Shown one piece after another: positions 5,660 to 7,084 of a stretch of DNA of 7,084 bases (its first letter is position 1; each line of letters opens with the position of its first letter). Location of the stretch: the NCBI GenBank assembly GCA_021815835.1, contig JAKAZN010000091.1, positions 1 through 7,084 of the forward strand. The letters are read 5' to 3'. The stretch comes from Pseudomonadota bacterium (lineage in GTDB: Bacteria > Pseudomonadota > Alphaproteobacteria > Acetobacterales > Acetobacteraceae). The notes beneath the pieces were generated by a model. The model had not been told where the DNA came from, ran no database searches, and saw only the letters and a program-made list of their open reading frames with translations. The position numbers were made by a program, and so were the translations under genes.

Positions 5660-6963
5660 CGTCGCCCGATCCCCGCCGGCGCCGGCCCGCCCGCCATCCA
5701 GTCCAGCAGCGCGACCGTGTGCGCCACCGGCACGGGGCCGCCGGAAAGCTGTGTCAGGCAGCCGATATTGCCCGCCGCGATCAGATCGGGCTGGGTCGCG
5801 CGCAGATTCTCCAGCTTCCGCTCCCGCAGCCGCCCCGCGATCTCCGGCTGCATCAGGTTGTAGGTCCCGGCCGAGCCGCAGCAGAGATGCGCCTCCGCCG
5901 GCTCGCGCACCGTGAACCCCGCCCTGGCCAGCAGCGCCTTCGGCTCGGCGGTGATCTGCTGGCCGTGTTGCAGGCTGCACGCGGCATGATACGCAACCGT
6001 CAGGCCCGGCGCCGGGCGCGTGGGCGCGTAGCCGATGCGGGTCAGGAATTCCGTGATATCGACCGCGAGGCCCGAGACCAGCGCGGCGCGGTCGCGCAAT
6101 TCCGCCGCGGCGGCGCGGAACAGGTAGCCGTAATCCTTCACCGTCGTGCCGCAGCCCGAGGCGTTGATGACGATCGCATCCAGCCCGGCGCCCGCGATCT
6201 CGCGCGACCAGGCTTCGATATTCGCCTTCGCGCTCGCCAGCGCCGGATCGTGCCGGCCCATGTGCAAGGTCAGCGCGCCGCAGCAGCCGGCGCCCTCGGC
6301 CACCACCACCTCCACGCCCATGCGGGTGAGCAGGCGGATGGTGGCGGCGTTGATCTCGGGCGCCAGCACCTGCTGCGCGCAGCCGGCGAGCAGCGCGACC
6401 CGGGCCTTGCGCGGCCCTTGCGCCGGATGGATGCCCGGACCGGTGCCGCCCTGCGCGGGCAAGTGCGCCGGGGCCAGCGCCAGCATCGCGCGCAGCCGCC
6501 GCCCGAGCGGATGGGCCGCCGGCAGCAGCCCTGCCAGGCCGCGCCCCAGCGCCGCGGCGCGCAGCGCCAGCCGGAACCGCCCCGGATAGGGCAGCACGGA
6601 AGCCAGCACCGCGCGCAGCCATCGCTCGTGCCAGGGTCGGCGATAGGTCCGCTCGATATGGCTTCGCGCGTGATCGACCAGGTGCATGTAGTGCACGCCG
6701 GAGGGGCAGGTGGTCATGCAGGACAGGCAGGACAGGCAGCGATCGATATGTTTCGCTTCCAATTCGGTGGCGTCGCGCCCGGCCTCCAGCATGTCCTTGA
6801 TGAGGTAGATGCGCCCGCGCGGGCTGTCGAGCTCATCGCCGAGCAGACGGAAGGTCGGGCAGGTCGCGGTGCAGAACCCGCAATGGACGCAGGTGCGCAG
6901 GATCTTGTTCGATTCCGCGGTGTCGGGATCGCGCAACTGCTCCGGAGTGAAATACGTCTGCAT
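5647..6963 (-). CDS. glcF: Glycolate oxidase iron-sulfur subunit GlcF
   Basis: GlcF is the electron-transfer subunit of the membrane-associated glycolate oxidase GlcDEF, which oxidises glycolate to glyoxylate. The 438 residues begin MQTYFTPEQLRDPDTAESNK, typical of GlcF. Two 4Fe-4S ferredoxin-type motifs are intact: CVHCGFCTATCP (Cys25, 28, 31, 35) and CLSCLSCMTTCP (Cys76, 79, 82, 86). Two cysteine-rich CCG domains follow: GCAQQVLAPEIN with GAGCCGALTLHMG (Cys195, 227, 228), and YHAACSLQHGQQ with HLCCGSAGTYNLMQP (Cys329, 361, 362). The ATG at 6961-6963 has AGGG (complement of 6970-6973) 6 nt before it; an upstream in-frame ATG at 7036-7038 would overlap the preceding gene and is rejected. The C-terminus ends in a Gly/Pro-rich tail. 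The gene immediately upstream is a membrane-segment protein ending 2 nt before this start, not the usual glcE, so partner subunits are not visible. A paralogous CCG-domain oxidoreductase subunit is the main alternative. Confidence 0.93.
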   Translation of the reverse strand: MQTYFTPEQLRDPDTAESNKILRTCVHCGFCTATCPTFRLLGDELDSPRGRIYLIKDMLEAGRDATELEAKHIDRCLSCLSCMTTCPSGVHYMHLVDHARSHIERTYRRPWHERWLRAVLASVLPYPGRFRLALRAAALGRGLAGLLPAAHPLGRRLRAMLALAPAHLPAQGGTGPGIHPAQGPRKARVALLAGCAQQVLAPEINAATIRLLTRMGVEVVVAEGAGCCGALTLHMGRHDPALASAKANIEAWSREIAGAGLDAIVINASGCGTTVKDYGYLFRAAAAELRDRAALVSGLAVDITEFLTRIGYAPTRPAPGLTVAYHAACSLQHGQQITAEPKALLARAGFTVREPAEAHLCCGSAGTYNLMQPEIAGRLRERKLENLRATQPDLIAAGNIGCLTQLSGGPVPVAHTVALLDWMAGGPAPAGIGRRTPG

Positions 6964-6965
6964 GG

Positions 6966-7084
6966 TCAGCCCTGGTTCCATTGCCGGCGCAGCAGCACCA
7001 GCGCGACCGCGAGCCAGATCAGCGCCAGCGGAAAGCACACCAGCGAGACGATCGCGAAGCTGCCGGCGGTGAGGATCTGCGTGA
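6966..7084 (-). CDS. C-terminal end of an unidentified membrane-anchored protein (5' end outside window)
   Basis: Reading the - strand from the window edge, 38 codons end in TGA at 6966-6968, 2 nt before the glcF ATG. The peptide starts TQILTAGSFAIVSLVC, contains a strongly hydrophobic stretch (FPLALIWLAVALVLL) and ends RRQWNQG. This looks like one transmembrane helix followed by a basic tail, which by the positive-inside rule should face the cytoplasm. Most codons end in G or C (GCG, CTG, GTG, ATC), as in the neighbouring genes, which supports real coding. The near-overlap with glcF implies co-transcription and probable translational coupling. It does not resemble the soluble C-terminus of GlcE or GlcD. 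I do not recognise the family; it could be a small one-helix protein or the last helix of a larger transporter or membrane protein. Confidence 0.6.
   Translation of the reverse strand, partial: TQILTAGSFAIVSLVCFPLALIWLAVALVLLRRQWNQG

Noticed and set aside
5408..6622. Open frame of 404 codons on the - strand in another frame of glcF
   Set aside because: Ala/Gly/Arg-rich shadow; the glcF frame holds all the expected cysteine motifs.
6964..7038. Upstream ATG extending GlcF by 25 residues
   Set aside because: The extension would overlap the membrane-segment gene in a different frame; GlcF proteins typically start MQTxF, matching the ATG at 6961-6963.

Overview
The window is GC-rich bacterial chromosome with dense, ordinary gene packing and a strong preference for G or C at third codon positions. 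The gene set and order (carB followed by greA, an alphaproteobacterial-type adenosine kinase of the PfkB family, a proline-rich bactofilin, and GlcF) suggest an alphaproteobacterium, most likely of the Rhodospirillales/Acetobacteraceae. That placement rests on gene content and recalled protein resemblance, not on a database search. I see no mobile element, tRNA, rRNA, CRISPR array or sign of recent transfer.

Layout. Bases 1-2688 (+ strand) hold a tight run: the 3' end of carB (carbamoyl-phosphate synthase large subunit), greA (transcript cleavage factor, GTG start at 1007), and a threonine ammonia-lyase with a C-terminal ACT domain (GTG start at 1492, 11 nt after greA). Bases 2689-2755 form a convergent spacer with two overlapping, mutually exclusive hairpins, probably a bidirectional terminator. 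Bases 2756-4733 (- strand) hold a two-gene unit: an aldo/keto reductase followed 31 nt later by a PfkB-family kinase, probably adenosine kinase. Bases 4734-4908 are a divergent intergenic region with a plausible promoter for the next gene. Bases 4909-5631 (+ strand) encode a stand-alone bactofilin with a membrane-targeting-like N-terminus, a long Pro/Ala-rich linker and a beta-helix core. Its 3' end converges, 15 nt apart, on glcF (5647-6963, - strand), the iron-sulfur subunit of glycolate oxidase. Directly upstream of glcF, 2 nt away, is the C-terminal tail of a small or membrane-anchored protein that runs off the window.

How the genes work together. CarB, GreA and threonine ammonia-lyase are housekeeping functions in pyrimidine/arginine synthesis, transcription elongation and isoleucine synthesis or threonine breakdown, likely co-transcribed but not one pathway. 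The aldo/keto reductase and kinase probably share a transcript, without an obvious shared reaction. GlcF would pass electrons from glycolate oxidation, but its usual partners GlcD and GlcE are not in view.

I did not find a convincing undescribed system. The observations most worth checking are three nested bactofilin start codons, each with its own ribosome binding site; the pair of competing hairpins between the threonine ammonia-lyase and kinase genes; and the unidentified membrane-segment gene coupled to glcF.
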